From Verrucomicrobiia bacterium (GTDB lineage Bacteria; Verrucomicrobiota; Verrucomicrobiia; Opitutales; Cerasicoccaceae): 64,000 nt of DNA. Every line of letters starts with the position of its first letter. Position 1 is the first letter of the stretch. Below are positions 15,645 to 23,935 of this stretch, piece by piece. Both the position numbers and the translations under genes were made by a program. The notes below the pieces were generated by a model that was given only the letters and a program-made list of their open reading frames with translations, was not told where the DNA came from and made no database searches. Location: NCBI GenBank assembly GCA_030432235.1, contig JAUIHT010000008.1:1-64000 (forward strand). The letters are read 5' to 3'.

Positions 15645-17568
15645 CAAACTGATTTTAATCCTTAGCGGCTCTGTCGCAGCAGCCCTGGTGGTGGGCGTTG
15701 GCATTGGCCGCGTAGTTTTCAGCAGCGCTCCCGCACACGAGCATTCCGCCGGGCCGGATGTATCGACGAACACGACTTCGGAGCCAAGCGAAGCCACCCT
15801 GTGGACTTGCTCCATGCACCCGCAGATTCAGCAATCCGAACCAGGACAGTGCCCGATTTGTGGCATGGATTTGATTCCCCTGATTAAAGACGCTGGCAGC
15901 GACGATGGTCCACGCGTGATGAGCATGAGTGAGGCTTCGCGTGCCCTAGCTGATATCGAAACCACCGAGATCGTTCAGGAATACCCGGAGGCGGAAATCC
16001 GTTTAGTCGGGAAACTCGACTATGACGAAACCCGCGAGCAATCGCTTACGGCACGCTTCCCCGCTCGCATCGACGAATTGTATGTCAACTACACCGGCAT
16101 CCGGGTCAAAAAGGGCGAGCACTTGGCGAAGGTCTATAGCCCGGACCTCCTGACCGCACAGCGCGAGCTGCTAACCTCCTACCGCGCCGACCCCAACAGT
16201 GCCATCACGCGTGCCGCCCGCGACAAACTGCGCCTCTGGGACCTACTTCCCGAGCAAATCGAAGCCATCATCGAAAGCGGCGAACCCAAGGACCACTTCG
16301 TTTTGAAGTCTCCCATTGGGGGCATTGTCGTCGCCAAGCATGTCAAGGAAGGCGACTATTTGAAGACGGGCGAGCCGCTTTTCAAAATCGTCGACCTGTC
16401 GGTGCTCTGGGCCAATCTAGATGCCTACGAATCCGACCTCCCCTGGCTACGCTATGGTCAGGATGTGTCCTTCTCGGTGGAAGCACTCCCGGGAGAAACC
16501 TTCCACGGTCAAATCGCCTTCATAGAGCCCGAGGTTAACCGCAAGACCCGTACGGTACCAGTTCGCGTAAATGTCCCCAACCCGGACGGACGTCTCAAGC
16601 CTGGCATGTTCGTGCGGGGCATCGTCAAATCCCGCTTAGCTGAGGATGGCAAGGTGTACGCTCCTGAGTTTGAAGGCAAATGGATAAGCCCCATGCACCC
16701 GGAAATCATCAAGGACGGCCCGGGCCAATGTGATATCTGCGGCATGGATCTAGTGCCTGCCGAAGAGCTGGGCTATGTGGATAACGCCAGCGAAGCCGCA
16801 CCCATCGTCGTGCCCAGCTCCGCCGTACTGCGAACGGGCAAGCGGGCCGTCGTTTACGTGGAAAAGCCTGACAGCGAGCGCCCCACTTACGAGGGGCGCG
16901 AGATCGTGCTCGGCCCTCGGGCAGGTGACAACTACATCGTCGTCTCCGGATTGGATGCTGGCGAGCGCGTGGTCACCCGGGGTGCCTTCAAGATAGACAG
17001 CGCCCTACAGATTCAGGCCAAGCCCAGTATGATGAATCTCGAAGGCGGTGGCCCGATGCCCGGCCATATCCACGGTGGCGCAGAGCAGACTGTAAGCGGC
17101 AAGGACCAAGCCCAGCATCAAGGGATGGCGATGGTGGAGATTTCCACAGAGATGTTGCCTCAGCTTCTCAGTCCTTACTTGAAAATGCAGGCAGCCCTGG
17201 CTGCTGACGACTTGGAAGCCGCCAAAGCTGAGGCCAAGGCCATGATGAGCACGACTGGCCATAGCGGCAGCCTCCCGGACTTGCTCCATAACATGTTGGC
17301 CGCAGACACACTCGAGGCCTTTCGTCTGCCTTATTTCCAGACTTTGTCCAACGCCTTCATCGAAGCGGCAAAGAATGATCCGACGATCCTAAAGCAAGAT
17401 CTATTCGTGATGCATTGCCCGATGGCGAACAACAATGCCAGTGCGGATTGGCTACAGTCTTCGGAGGCCCTGCAAAATCCGTATTTTGGCTCGATGATGC
17501 TCACCTGCGGTGAAGTCCAGCAAGCCATCAGCGCATCGGAAAAGGAGCCCACCAGCCATGAGCACTAA
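15637..17568 (+). CDS. cusB: RND periplasmic adaptor with two metal-binding domains and DUF3347, CusB-like
   Basis: A 643-residue membrane-fusion protein. Order: membrane anchor (5-28); heavy-metal-binding domain at about 56-80 (WTCSMHPQIQ ... CPICGMDL); adaptor core with lipoyl/hairpin part (KLDYDETREQSLTARFPARI, SPIGGIVVAKHVKEGDYLKT); a second metal-binding domain near 350 (ISPMHPEI ... CDICGMDL) inserted in the barrel region; C-terminal DUF3347 from about 500 to the end (LLSPYLKMQAALAADDLEAA, FVMHCPMA, TCGEVQQAI). The family passes Cu+/Ag+ from the periplasm to the pump. Two metal-binding domains plus DUF3347 in one chain is an unusual load of metal sites. It overlaps the pump gene by 11 nt. 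Confidence 0.9.
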   Translation: MNSKLILILSGSVAAALVVGVGIGRVVFSSAPAHEHSAGPDVSTNTTSEPSEATLWTCSMHPQIQQSEPGQCPICGMDLIPLIKDAGSDDGPRVMSMSEASRALADIETTEIVQEYPEAEIRLVGKLDYDETREQSLTARFPARIDELYVNYTGIRVKKGEHLAKVYSPDLLTAQRELLTSYRADPNSAITRAARDKLRLWDLLPEQIEAIIESGEPKDHFVLKSPIGGIVVAKHVKEGDYLKTGEPLFKIVDLSVLWANLDAYESDLPWLRYGQDVSFSVEALPGETFHGQIAFIEPEVNRKTRTVPVRVNVPNPDGRLKPGMFVRGIVKSRLAEDGKVYAPEFEGKWISPMHPEIIKDGPGQCDICGMDLVPAEELGYVDNASEAAPIVVPSSAVLRTGKRAVVYVEKPDSERPTYEGREIVLGPRAGDNYIVVSGLDAGERVVTRGAFKIDSALQIQAKPSMMNLEGGGPMPGHIHGGAEQTVSGKDQAQHQGMAMVEISTEMLPQLLSPYLKMQAALAADDLEAAKAEAKAMMSTTGHSGSLPDLLHNMLAADTLEAFRLPYFQTLSNAFIEAAKNDPTILKQDLFVMHCPMANNNASADWLQSSEALQNPYFGSMMLTCGEVQQAISASEKEPTSHEH

Positions 17569-20500
17569 TACCTTCAATCCAATCAACGCACTGATTCGCT
17601 TCTGCCTGGAAAACAAGCTGGTCGTTATCCTCTTCACCGTGGTGCTGGTTCTCTGGGGGATCGCCGTTGCCCCGTTTGACTGGGAATCGGATGTCCTGCC
17701 ACGCGACCCCGTGCCCGTCGATGCGATCCCGGACATCGGCGAGAACCAGCAAATCGTGTTCACCGAATGGATGGGGCGCTCCCCGCAGGACATTGAGGAC
17801 CAAGTCACATACCCGTTGACCACCGCCTTGCTCGGACTGCCGGAGGTCAAGACGATCCGTAGCTACTCGATGTTCGGGTTCTCCTCGATCTACATCATCT
17901 TCAAGGAGGACGCGGAGTTCTACTGGACGCGCAGTCGCATCCTGGAAAAACTCAACAGTCTGCCTTCCGGCACACTGCCTCAGGGAGTATCGCCGCAGCT
18001 CGGGCCGGATGCCACCGCGCTCGGGCAAGTCTTCTGGTACACGCTCGAAGGCATGAGCCCGAAGGGGAAGCCTACTGGTGGCTGGGATCCGGAGGAACTG
18101 CGCAGTATACAAGACTGGTATGTACGCTATGCCCTGCAGGGCGTGGACGGTGTGGCCGAGGTCGCCTCTATCGGCGGCTACGTCAAGGAATACCAGATCG
18201 ATGTGGATTCCGATGCCCTGCGCACTTACAACATCTCCCTTCAGGATGTGTTCAATGCCGTCCGTGGCAGCAATCTCGACGTCGGCGCACGCACCATTGA
18301 AATCAATGCCGTCGAATACGTCATTCGGGGCCTCGGCTTTATCAAGAACCTGGACGACCTGCGCCAAACGGTCATCACCCAGAGAGACAATGTGCCCATC
18401 ACCCTCCAGCAAGTCGCCGAGATTGAATACGGCCCAGCCTTACGACGGGGAGCCCTCAACAAAGCGGGCGCGGACGCTGTCGGCGGTGTTGTCGTGACCC
18501 GCTATGGAGAAAACCCCTTGGCGGTCATCAAACGTGTCAAAGCCAAAATTCAGGAAATCTCACCAGGTCTTCCGAAAAAAACGCTCGAAGACGGCACCGT
18601 CAGCCAAGTTGATATCGTCCCTTTTTATGATCGCACGGGACTGATTTACGAAACATTGGGCACATTGGAAGATGCCGTACGCCAGCAAATCCTGGTCACC
18701 ATTATCGTGGTGGTGCTTATGGTGCTTCACCTGCGTAGCGCCGCGCTGATATCCGGCGTCCTGCCTTTGGCCGTTCTGTTTGCATTTATCGGCATGAAGG
18801 TCTTCGGCGTGGACGCCAATGTCGTGGCCTTGTCCGGTATCGCCATCGCGATTGGCACCATTGTGGACATGGGCGTTGTCTTGATTGAGAACATCCTCAA
18901 ACACCTCGACGACGCTCCCCCAGATGAGAGCCGTCTGGAGGTCGTCTACCGTGCCTGCGCCGAAGTCGGAAGCGCTGTGGTTACCGCCGTCCTCACGACG
19001 GTTATCAGCTTCTTGCCCGTCTTCACAATGGAGGCTGCCGAAGGCAAACTGTTCCGGCCTCTGGCCTATACCAAGACCTTCGCCTTGATTGGTTCGATTG
19101 TCGTAGCTCTGACCGTTATCCCTCCACTTGCCCACTGGTTCATTGCCGGACGTCATAAATCGACATGGTCCAAATACGGGCTCTGGGGTGGCATCGGTGT
19201 CATCGGACTTCTTGGCTCATTACTGTTCAGTTGGTTTCCCTGGTGGCTGGGCGTGCTAATGCTCGCGACAGCGGCCTTCCATCTGGCCGGAACTCAAATA
19301 CCCGAAAAGGTACGCCGAGGTATTCTATTCGCCTTTAACTTCATCGTAGCCGTACTGGTCGCCCTCTGGCTGGCCGCAGACTGGAAACCGCTTGGACCCG
19401 AACAACACATCCATAATATCTTCTTCGTCCTGATCGTCGTCGGTGGCCTGCTCGGATTCTTTATGGTCTTCATCCGCTTTTATGCGCGGATGCTCGCTTT
19501 CCTTCTGCGCATCAAAACGGTCTTCATCGCACTCAGTTGCTTCATTATTCTGTTTGGCTTCACCGTCTGGCTGGGTTGGGGTAAAGCCTTTGGCTGGCTG
19601 CCCGAACCCATTCGCCAATCAGGGCCCTACGTGGCGATGGCCCACGCCATCCCCGGTCTGGGCAAAGAATTCATGCCTGCTCTCGACGAAGGTTCCTACC
19701 TGCTCATGCCAACCACGATGCCCCACGCCTCCATCGGGGAAGTCATGGATGTACTGAGCAAACAGGACATGGCCATCAACGCTATCCCCGAAGTCGAGAG
19801 TGCCGTGGGTAAACTGGGGCGTGTGGAAAGTCCGCTCGACCCTGCGCCCATCTCAATGATTGAGACCATCATCTCCTACAAGTCGGAGTACATCACCGAT
19901 GATAACGGTCGGATTCTAACTTTCGCCTACGATAGCAAAACCGATGAATACAAGCGCAATGACGCTGGGAAACTCATACCCGATCCTGACGGACGCCCCT
20001 TCCGCCAATGGCGGGATGAAATCAAAAGTCCGGACGATATATGGGACGAGATTGTCAAAGCGGCCACCATTCCCGGCACTACTTCTGCTCCCAAACTTCA
20101 GCCTATCGCTGCCCGCATTGTCATGCTGCAAAGCGGTATGCGGGCTCCCATGGGACTGAAGGTTTACGGTCCCGATTTGCAAACATTGGAAAAGGTAGCA
20201 CTGGAGATTGAAGGCTTCCTCAAACAAGTGCCTTCCATCAAATCAGAGGCTGTCCTGGCTGACCGCATTGTCGGGAAGCCGTATCTGGAAATCGACATCA
20301 ACCGTGAAGCCATCGCCCGCTACGGCATCAAAATCCAAAACGTGCAGGACGTGATCGAGGTTGCTATCGGTGGCAAGCCCATCACCCAAACCGTTGAGGG
20401 CCGCGAACGCTATCCCGTCCGTGTACGCTACATGCGTGAGCTACGCGATTCCATTGAAGCCATCGAAGGCATCCTCGTCGCCGCGCCTGATGGCACACAA

Positions 20501-21340
20501 ATCCCATTACGGGAGCTAGCAACCATCGACTACGTGCGCGGCCCCCAGGTTATTAAAAGCGAAGACACATTCCTCGTCGGCTATGTCATCTTCGACAAGC
20601 GAGACGGCTACGCTGAAGTGGAAGTCGTCGAGCAGGCCCAAAAATTCCTGCAGGACAAAATCGACAGCAACGAACTGGAAATACCCGCCGGAGTCAGCTA
20701 TAGGTTCACCGGGAGTTATGAGAACCAAGTGCGCGCAGAGAAGAAGCTGCGCATCGTGCTACCCATTGCGCTTTTTGCTATTTGGCTGATTCTCTATTTT
20801 CAATTTAAACGTATCGCCACAACGTTGCTGGTCTTTTCCGGCATTCTCTTCGCTTGGTCGGGTGGTTTCATCTTGATATGGCTCTATGGGCAGCCGTGGT
20901 TCCTAGACTTCAGCTTGTTTGGGCACAACCTGCGCGAACTATTTCAGATGGGCACGATCAATCTTAGTGTGGCCGTCTGGGTTGGCTTCCTCGCGCTCTT
21001 CGGTATCGCTACGGACAACGGTGTGATCGTCTGCACATACCTTCAGCAAATCTTTCGGGAGAAGAATCCGCAAACCCTGGAGCAGATACGCGCCGCCACC
21101 GTGGAGGCCGGGGATCGCCGTGTACGTCCGGCTATGATGACCAGCGCCACGACGATTCTTGCACTACTGCCCGTGCTGACATCCGTGGGCCGAGGCTCAG
21201 ACATCATGGTGCCTATGGCCATTCCCTCATTCGGCGGCATGTTGCTCGCCATACTCACCATATTTGTTGTGCCCGTCCTGTATTGCGGACTGGCAGAACT
21301 CACTCATCGATTCAAACCCACAAGGAAAATAGCACTATGA
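17558..21340 (+). CDS. cusA: Heavy-metal RND efflux pump, CusA-like
   Basis: A 1260-residue HME-RND pump. ATG 17558 is chosen because it overlaps the adaptor stop and gives the usual start (FCLENKLVVILFTVVLVLWG). Hallmarks: VDAIPDIGENQQIVFTEWMG, the proton-relay helix VDMGVVLIENILKHLDD, PIAARIVMLQSGMRAPMGLK, RPAMMTSATTILALLPVL. The family exports Cu+/Ag+ (CusA) or divalent metals (CzcA); methionine-rich context and partners favour the former. It is longer than usual (about 1050) owing to extra hydrophobic sequence near 545-660 (GLWGGIGVIGLLGSLLFSWF and onward) and an inserted loop near 780-830. Confidence 0.93.
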   Translation: MSTNTFNPINALIRFCLENKLVVILFTVVLVLWGIAVAPFDWESDVLPRDPVPVDAIPDIGENQQIVFTEWMGRSPQDIEDQVTYPLTTALLGLPEVKTIRSYSMFGFSSIYIIFKEDAEFYWTRSRILEKLNSLPSGTLPQGVSPQLGPDATALGQVFWYTLEGMSPKGKPTGGWDPEELRSIQDWYVRYALQGVDGVAEVASIGGYVKEYQIDVDSDALRTYNISLQDVFNAVRGSNLDVGARTIEINAVEYVIRGLGFIKNLDDLRQTVITQRDNVPITLQQVAEIEYGPALRRGALNKAGADAVGGVVVTRYGENPLAVIKRVKAKIQEISPGLPKKTLEDGTVSQVDIVPFYDRTGLIYETLGTLEDAVRQQILVTIIVVVLMVLHLRSAALISGVLPLAVLFAFIGMKVFGVDANVVALSGIAIAIGTIVDMGVVLIENILKHLDDAPPDESRLEVVYRACAEVGSAVVTAVLTTVISFLPVFTMEAAEGKLFRPLAYTKTFALIGSIVVALTVIPPLAHWFIAGRHKSTWSKYGLWGGIGVIGLLGSLLFSWFPWWLGVLMLATAAFHLAGTQIPEKVRRGILFAFNFIVAVLVALWLAADWKPLGPEQHIHNIFFVLIVVGGLLGFFMVFIRFYARMLAFLLRIKTVFIALSCFIILFGFTVWLGWGKAFGWLPEPIRQSGPYVAMAHAIPGLGKEFMPALDEGSYLLMPTTMPHASIGEVMDVLSKQDMAINAIPEVESAVGKLGRVESPLDPAPISMIETIISYKSEYITDDNGRILTFAYDSKTDEYKRNDAGKLIPDPDGRPFRQWRDEIKSPDDIWDEIVKAATIPGTTSAPKLQPIAARIVMLQSGMRAPMGLKVYGPDLQTLEKVALEIEGFLKQVPSIKSEAVLADRIVGKPYLEIDINREAIARYGIKIQNVQDVIEVAIGGKPITQTVEGRERYPVRVRYMRELRDSIEAIEGILVAAPDGTQIPLRELATIDYVRGPQVIKSEDTFLVGYVIFDKRDGYAEVEVVEQAQKFLQDKIDSNELEIPAGVSYRFTGSYENQVRAEKKLRIVLPIALFAIWLILYFQFKRIATTLLVFSGILFAWSGGFILIWLYGQPWFLDFSLFGHNLRELFQMGTINLSVAVWVGFLALFGIATDNGVIVCTYLQQIFREKNPQTLEQIRAATVEAGDRRVRPAMMTSATTILALLPVLTSVGRGSDIMVPMAIPSFGGMLLAILTIFVVPVLYCGLAELTHRFKPTRKIAL

Positions 21341-21906
21341 AACAAATCATCAAACTGGCCCTTGGCCTTATTCTTGGCGTCTCTGCGACGTATGCCCACG
21401 ACGATGCCTTCCAGCCTAAATTCGTCGACACCTTGGTCGGCCCTTATCTCGCTATCCAAAAAGGCTTGGCCGGCGACGATTTGAAGACAGCTCAAACGGG
21501 TGCCAACAGCTTCCTCGACGCCATGAAGAACGCGCCTCAGGAAGGTGAAGCCAAGGAAGAGTCTGCCGATTTGTCGAATCCCGCTGATGCCATTGCCAAG
21601 GCTTCCGACCTCAAGACCGCCCGAACGGCCTTCCTGGATTTATCGCACGAGATGATTCCCTTGGTTCAACATGTTGGCATAACCACGAACACGAAATTGT
21701 TCGTCATGCATTGCCCGATGGCCCTTGAACATCAAGGCGGCGACTGGATTCAGATGGATAAGAACGTGGTCAACCCCTACATGGGTGCCAAGATGCTGCA
21801 CTGCGGCAGTATCCAAAAGCAAATCGCCGGAGTATCCGTATCGCCAGAGGGTCACTCGGATCACGACGAAGACCACGAGCACAACGCGGACCACCACGAC
21901 ATTTAA
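21337..21906 (+). CDS. Secreted DUF3347 protein with His-rich tail
   Basis: A 189-residue exported protein; ATG 21337 overlaps the pump stop (ATGA) and begins a signal peptide (MKQIIKLALGLILGVSATYA). The mature part is DUF3347: PKFVDTLVGPYLAIQKGLAG, LSHEMIPLVQHVG, KLFVMHCPMALEHQGGDWIQ, KMLHCGSIQKQI. It ends in a His/Asp-rich tail (HSDHDEDHEHNADHHDI). DUF3347 also forms the C-terminus of the CusB-like adaptor in this operon, so this is probably a free periplasmic metal buffer or donor. The operon ends behind it with a terminator. Confidence 0.85.
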   Translation: MKQIIKLALGLILGVSATYAHDDAFQPKFVDTLVGPYLAIQKGLAGDDLKTAQTGANSFLDAMKNAPQEGEAKEESADLSNPADAIAKASDLKTARTAFLDLSHEMIPLVQHVGITTNTKLFVMHCPMALEHQGGDWIQMDKNVVNPYMGAKMLHCGSIQKQIAGVSVSPEGHSDHDEDHEHNADHHDI

Positions 21907-21910
21907 ACCA

Positions 21911-21949
21911 TTTGCCGCCCGCGCCGATAAGGCCGGGCGGCTTCTTTTT
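21911..21949 (+). terminator. Rho-independent terminator after the Cus operon
   Basis: GCCGCCCG-loop-CGGGCGGC followed by TTCTTTTTT. It sits between the DUF3347 gene and the YHS-protein gene, whose ATG follows within a few bases. Confidence 0.8.
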
Positions 21950-21954
21950 TAGCC

Positions 21955-22755
21955 ATGTTTAAAAGTTTAAGAACGACCCCAGGGTTCATCGTCCTATGCC
22001 TAATCGCCTTAACCACAAGTGCCGTCGCCGCTGAAGCGGTTAATCAATATTGTCCTGTAACCCCAGATGAACCTGCTGAATCCTACATAACAACCGAGTA
22101 TAAAGGACAAACCATTGGGTTTTGCTGCAAACGTTGTTTACGTAAATTCATTGCCGATCCTGAAGCCTATATCGCCAATCTCCCCCACGATAATACAGAT
22201 ACGCAGGCGATATACGATGCATCTGGCAAAGAGCAGAATCCGGGAAACAATGAAGGTGTTGCGCCAGGTCAAAGCCCATCACATGAGCACAACCATTCAA
22301 CTGATCATGCGGAATCCGATGAGTCACCTGTACTCATTTTCCTCGGCAAGCTTCATGTTCTTAGTGTTCACCTGCCGATAGCACTCTTACCCATAGCAGC
22401 TATTTTGGAAATGCTCGGATGGGTATTCCGTTCCCAGTCCTTACTATTCGCCGCCCGTACGAATTACGTCCTCGGCGCGATGGCCGCGATGATTACGGCG
22501 TCCCTAGGGTGGATTGCGGCAAGTCTGAGCCATTACCCCCAAGATCTGGCAACGGTGCTCCTATGGCATCGCTGGCTAGGTATCACCGTAGCATCCATCA
22601 GCCTGCTTGGACTTCTCGGTATACTCGGAATGCAAAAGTCGAAATCATGGGGCACGGTTCTTTACCGGACTGTCATTTTCGTCCTGCTGGTCTTGGTGCC
22701 AATAACCGCGCATTTCGGCGGCACTCTCATATACGGATTAGATTATCTATTCTGA
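21955..22755 (+). CDS. YHS-domain and DUF2231 membrane protein
   Basis: A 266-residue protein. A signal peptide (IVLCLIALTTSAVAAEA) precedes a YHS/TRASH metal-binding domain with cysteines in NQYCPVTPDEPAE and GFCCKRCLRKFIADPEAYI. A His-rich linker (SHEHNHSTDHAESDE) leads to four membrane helices of DUF2231 type (KLHVLSVHLPIALLPIAAIL, MAAMITASLGWIAASLSHYP). Such proteins are common beside copper efflux genes; the YHS part probably binds Cu(I), while the role of the membrane part is unknown. It starts right after a terminator, so it depends on read-through or an internal promoter. Confidence 0.8.
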   Translation: MFKSLRTTPGFIVLCLIALTTSAVAAEAVNQYCPVTPDEPAESYITTEYKGQTIGFCCKRCLRKFIADPEAYIANLPHDNTDTQAIYDASGKEQNPGNNEGVAPGQSPSHEHNHSTDHAESDESPVLIFLGKLHVLSVHLPIALLPIAAILEMLGWVFRSQSLLFAARTNYVLGAMAAMITASLGWIAASLSHYPQDLATVLLWHRWLGITVASISLLGLLGILGMQKSKSWGTVLYRTVIFVLLVLVPITAHFGGTLIYGLDYLF

Positions 22756-22775
22756 TTTTCTCGAAACAAATCTGA

Positions 22776-22801
22776 GGGTTTCCCTTATCGCATACGTTTA
22801 A
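22776..22801 (+). promoter_or_regulatory. Candidate ECF-sigma promoter of the gene at 22853
   Basis: GGGTTT-N13-CGTTTAA with the same spacing as the sites at 10166 and 14277. Here a normal leader follows, with AAAGGAAACGAA as ribosome binding site before the ATG at 22853. Confidence 0.6.
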
Positions 22802-22852
22802 TAGTATGAATGCGAATGAGCGCATTTAAAACCTGAGTTAAAAGGAAACGAA

Positions 22853-23257
22853 ATGAAAAAGATAGCTTCAACATTCATCGCTGTAATGACGCTCGCAAGC
22901 GTATCCCTACTGGCTGGTCCGCCTGCCGGAGGATGGTACAAGGAAAAGACCTTATCCACGGCTGCTGATTTCGCGGCCCTCGAACTGGGGGATCAAGTCG
23001 CCCAGGTTTGCAAGAAATGTGACAGCATTTCCGTGGTCGAAATCCAGTCCAAGGATCAGGCGATGGACTTCTGCAAAGAAGGCGCTACCATCGACTGCCC
23101 ATCCTGCGGAAATGTAGCGAAAGTCGTTCGCACGGGCCCTCCATCCCAGTCACCTCAGAAAATCGAATTCGTCGATGAGCATGGGAACGCCTGCATGTTT
23201 ATGGCAAAACTGGAGCCGAAGTCGCCGGCTGATTTCCAGCACGGCCACAAACAGTAG
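22853..23257 (+). CDS. Secreted Cys-rich metal-binding protein, sigma-regulated
   Basis: A 134-residue exported protein with signal peptide (MKKIASTFIAVMTLASVSLL AG). It has two CxxC pairs, VCKKCDSISVVE and CPSCGNVAKVVR, plus single cysteines in DFCKEGAT and GNACMFMAK. The pattern is that of a zinc-ribbon or soft-metal site. It has its own promoter of the type attributed to the ECF sigma factor, so it is probably a periplasmic buffer made under metal stress. No named family recognised. Confidence 0.8.
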   Translation: MKKIASTFIAVMTLASVSLLAGPPAGGWYKEKTLSTAADFAALELGDQVAQVCKKCDSISVVEIQSKDQAMDFCKEGATIDCPSCGNVAKVVRTGPPSQSPQKIEFVDEHGNACMFMAKLEPKSPADFQHGHKQ

Positions 23258-23279
23258 CCCGAATCCGTCAAATTCAACG

Positions 23280-23312
23280 AAGCGATGGCTCAAAAGGCCA
23301 TCGCTTTTTAAT
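23280..23312 (+). terminator. Rho-independent terminator after 22853-23257
   Basis: AGCGATGGC-tcaaaag-GCCATCGCT followed by TTTTAA. Confidence 0.85.
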
Positions 23313-23437
23313 TTATACAAAAAGAAATAACCGAATCTTGGGAACTAAATTCCTGTATTAATTTCACAAAAATAAAGCTTGTTTCCCCTAAATGATCTTG
23401 ACAGGTCTTTGTTAATATTCTGCTTCTTAGGTTCGAC

Positions 23438-23839
23438 GTGCATCACAAAAAGAAAATAGTTGCCTTACTAGTAGGTCTTATTGCTTGGAACGGTGTTCTA
23501 GGTGGCGTAAGTGGCATACTAATGTGTCTGCATGCTGCGGGGTCATTTCATATCGCAAGTTTTGAGACCACGGAGAATTGCTGCCACGTCCAAGAGGATG
23601 ACGTCATCCACGAGTGTCAAAAATGCAATGACTTGGAACTGGATGGCATCGATCTGTTAGCATTTAGAGACAGCGATTCCGCACTGACGTATCCTTTTGC
23701 TGAGATATCAGAGGTTTTCGTATTGCCTGAACCCACGTGGAATAAGTTAACGATTCTTGGGCCTAATCCCACACGTGCCCCTCCCTATCGCGTCGACACC
23801 TGCCTTATGGTGGCAGAAACAGTCGTACTGCGCATTTGA
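23438..23839 (+). CDS. Small exported Cys-rich protein ahead of the Czc operon
   Basis: A 133-residue protein starting at GTG with a hydrophobic leader (IVALLVGLIAWNGVLGGVSG). Cysteines cluster in ENCCHVQED and HECQKCNDLEL, a plausible metal site. It stands before the CzcCBA-type operon, separated from it by a terminator-like hairpin (23857-23885). The family is not recognised; small CzcN- or CzcI-like proteins occupy this place in other clusters, but similarity cannot be shown by eye. Confidence 0.6.
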   Translation: MHHKKKIVALLVGLIAWNGVLGGVSGILMCLHAAGSFHIASFETTENCCHVQEDDVIHECQKCNDLELDGIDLLAFRDSDSALTYPFAEISEVFVLPEPTWNKLTILGPNPTRAPPYRVDTCLMVAETVVLRI

Positions 23840-23856
23840 AATCCTGATCAATGTTG

Positions 23857-23886
23857 ATGGGCGTCACCCTTCCCGGGGACGCTTTT
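23857..23886 (+). terminator. Rho-independent terminator before the Czc operon
   Basis: GGCGTCACC-cttc-CCGGGGACGC followed by TTTTT. It separates the small exported protein from the outer-membrane factor gene. Confidence 0.7.
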
Positions 23887-23935
23887 TGCATGCCCTCATG
23901 GGGTGTGCATACACCAACTCGAATCAGGATTTTTT

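Noticed and set aside
17528-18412. 294-residue antisense frame across the CusA-like pump
   Set aside because: A codon-bias shadow; the sense frame carries all pump motifs.
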